Source of the DNA: Stomoxys calcitrans
Taxonomy: Eukaryota > Arthropoda > Insecta > Diptera > Muscidae
Assembly (NCBI RefSeq): GCF_963082655.1
Contig: NC_081552.1
Location: 69,237,465 to 69,301,464, forward strand
DNA length: 64,000 bases
Direction: 5' to 3'
Numbering within the stretch: the first letter of the stretch is position 1; each line of letters starts with the position of its first letter. Shown here one piece after another: positions 62,455 through 64,000 of this stretch. The notes below the pieces were generated by a model. It did not search any database. It saw only the letters and a program-made list of their open reading frames with translations, and was not told where the DNA came from. The position numbers and the translations under genes were made by a program.

Positions 62455-62735
62455 GTGCTGTCCTCAGAGAAGGCTTTAAACCCTTTCTTACACTCCAAGA
62501 CTGTTCATGACCTTACCGTCCTAGTTGTTACAGCCCTGATGGTCAGTTTACTGTGTGTAAAGATGTTCACACTCGACATCCACGATTTAACACCATACTA
62601 CCTTACGCATTCCTTGTTGGCCCGGATCTCCTCCAGCACGACCGTATTGTGGTCAGGCATTCGTAAAGAGATCAGTCCCTGGGTTCGCTATGTAGACCCA
62701 CAGACCCACTCATTCCCCTAGCTTCGATCCATCAG
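62455..62735 (-). pseudogene. LINE RNase H scrap and shared repeat copy 2
   Basis: 62455-62610 is homologous to the LINE RNase H at 49270-49390 on the same strand. 62641-62735 is the second copy of the repeat at 58025-58118. Confidence 0.55.
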
Positions 62736-63245
62736 TTTTGGGGGAAGTATTTGGGTAGAGGCGGCGCCCAAACACATGGTCCCCTATTTGGATATCAGAT
62801 TCGAATTTTACACTCAAATACCTTTTATGTAAGCTCCATATTCCCGTGGTCAGTAAATAAGTCCTGTTTGGGGAAGTGGTGGACCCCCAGAAACGTGGTC
62901 CCACATTTGGATTTCAGATTCGTATTCTACTCGCAAATACCTTTCATTTGAGTCCCATATTGCCATGGTCGATAAATATGTCTGATTTAGGGGTTGGAAT
63001 GGTTCCCCTAACACTTGGTCCGACAATTGGATATCATATACATTTTCTTATCCTAAATACCTTTCACTTAAGTCCCATATTGTCGTGATTGGTCTAAATA
63101 TATGTCTGGTTGGTTTTAGGGTGGTGCCGCCCCCCTAGGTAGCCCATCCGAAATTTGGATACCACATTTTATTTTTTGGGTACAATATGAGAGCACACAA
63201 AATTTCGCTTTAATCGCACCACCCATCTCTGAGATCTGGCGTTTC
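62736..63245. repeat. Family B array fragment B6 (reverse)
   Basis: Units with AAATACCTTTCATTTGAGTC and CCCATATTG landmarks at about 120-125-bp steps, in reverse orientation to B1. No gene. Confidence 0.6.
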
Positions 63246-63249
63246 TGAA

Positions 63250-63990
63250 AATTAGGGAAAGGGGAGGGTTCGCGATATGATTTCATCAGATTGTATGATT
63301 TCATCAGATGATATGATTTCATCAGATGATGTTTCGCCAGCGAAACTCGATGCAAAAACAGTCTTTTTCGGTACAAGAATTTTAAGCTGTCTACTAAAGT
63401 TAGATGTCCCGGGAATTGTAGATGGTATTGTCCCAGTTGACCTAGCAGAAGAATAGAATATATTAGTTTCAGAAGATATTGTGCTCACTGCATCACTACC
63501 ATTTGGGATGAGGTTTGCAGTTGGAAACAGAAAATGTGTAGAAGCGCTATTTTCCGCGGGTCCAGTTGCTTCAACTACGTTGATAGGGGAACTGAAGTTG
63601 TAGATTTAGTTGAGACGATATTATTGACATCAATGGTTTTTTTTTCTATTCCTTAAAGAGTCGGATGGTGAATGTAGATTTCTCAAGGCAAGCGGCATAA
63701 GTGAACATTTCTTTATATTTCGCAAACTTTTCAACAAGTTCATTAGTTATGACTTCCAATTCTTGCTTTGTATTCTTAAAAAATGTGAAAAATTCAGCAT
63801 TATAAATTTTAAATTTTAGACTGCACCAACGAAGTCCTTTATCCGCAAGTAAGTTGTCTAGAGTGCGGGCGGCTAGACCGACGCACTTCGAATAATATAA
63901 CGATAAACAAAGCAAACATGAAACCATGGATTCGGTTTCATTATTAATTTTGCAGTTCGACTTGGAGCATCTCATTGTTATTAGATTCAA
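63250..63990 (-). pseudogene. LINE ORF1 with PHD-like finger, partial
   Basis: The minus strand from 63990 shows Cys pairs at the start (RCSKSNC, MVSCLLC), then YYSKCVGL, ARTLDNLLADKGLRWCS, the outline of the PHD finger in some Jockey/CR1-type LINE ORF1 proteins, followed by a coiled-coil-like stretch. After a break, a second frame (63252-63488) has a KKTVFASSFAGETSSDEI segment with a small in-frame tandem duplication (DEII). It is truncated by frame breaks. The clade is uncertain. Confidence 0.55.
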
Positions 63991-64000
63991 TCCCTAGTGG

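Overview
This is eukaryotic, AT-rich, repeat-dense DNA from a dipteran, most likely a calyptrate (muscoid) fly. The evidence is Helentron-type DINE elements carrying the (GTCY)n microsatellite and the conserved block around TATATATTCTTGATC, Jockey-, RTE- and RNase H-bearing LINEs, Tc1/mariner elements, a tRNA-derived SINE, a BEL/Pao LTR retrotransposon, and one host gene encoding a chitin-binding peritrophin. The species is inferred only to this level.

Layout. 1-7165: a decayed Jockey-like LINE (+) split by a DINE (A1), an apparently intact Tc1-like transposon and a fold-back transposon derivative. 7166-10320: LINE and transposase remnants and an imperfect-repeat array called family B here. 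10784-21756: a very young BEL/Pao element on the minus strand, with 562-bp LTRs differing at one base, a CCTTA target duplication, an intact 1787-codon Gag-Pol, a second zinc-knuckle ORF after pol and a 3.7-kb leader. It lies inside DINE A2. 21757-40630: nested DINEs (families A and C), family B elements, a mariner MITE, a SINE, and LINE endonuclease fragments split by DINEs. 40872-46836: the peritrophin gene, TATA box to stop, three exons; its 5-kb first intron holds a LINE, a MITE and DINE-like repeats, and a DINE begins 107 bp after the stop. 46943-64000: DINEs, LINE remnants, a RAG1/Transib-like transposase C-terminus, mariner remnants, an RTE LINE carrying a second fold-back element, a SINE fragment, more DINEs, and a LINE ORF1 with a PHD-like finger at the right edge.

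Interplay. Chronology can be read from nesting: LINE before A1, Tc1 and fold-back; family B before A2, A4 and C1; A2 before BEL. The DINE families measured closely (A and C) have central repeats with a period of exactly 153 bp. The most interesting feature is the BEL leader. It holds 12 same-orientation copies of a 7-mer, GTGCAAT on the plus strand, between a strong splice donor and two candidate acceptors. A further strong acceptor sits just before the downstream zinc-knuckle ORF, which suggests a spliced, multi-protein retroelement.
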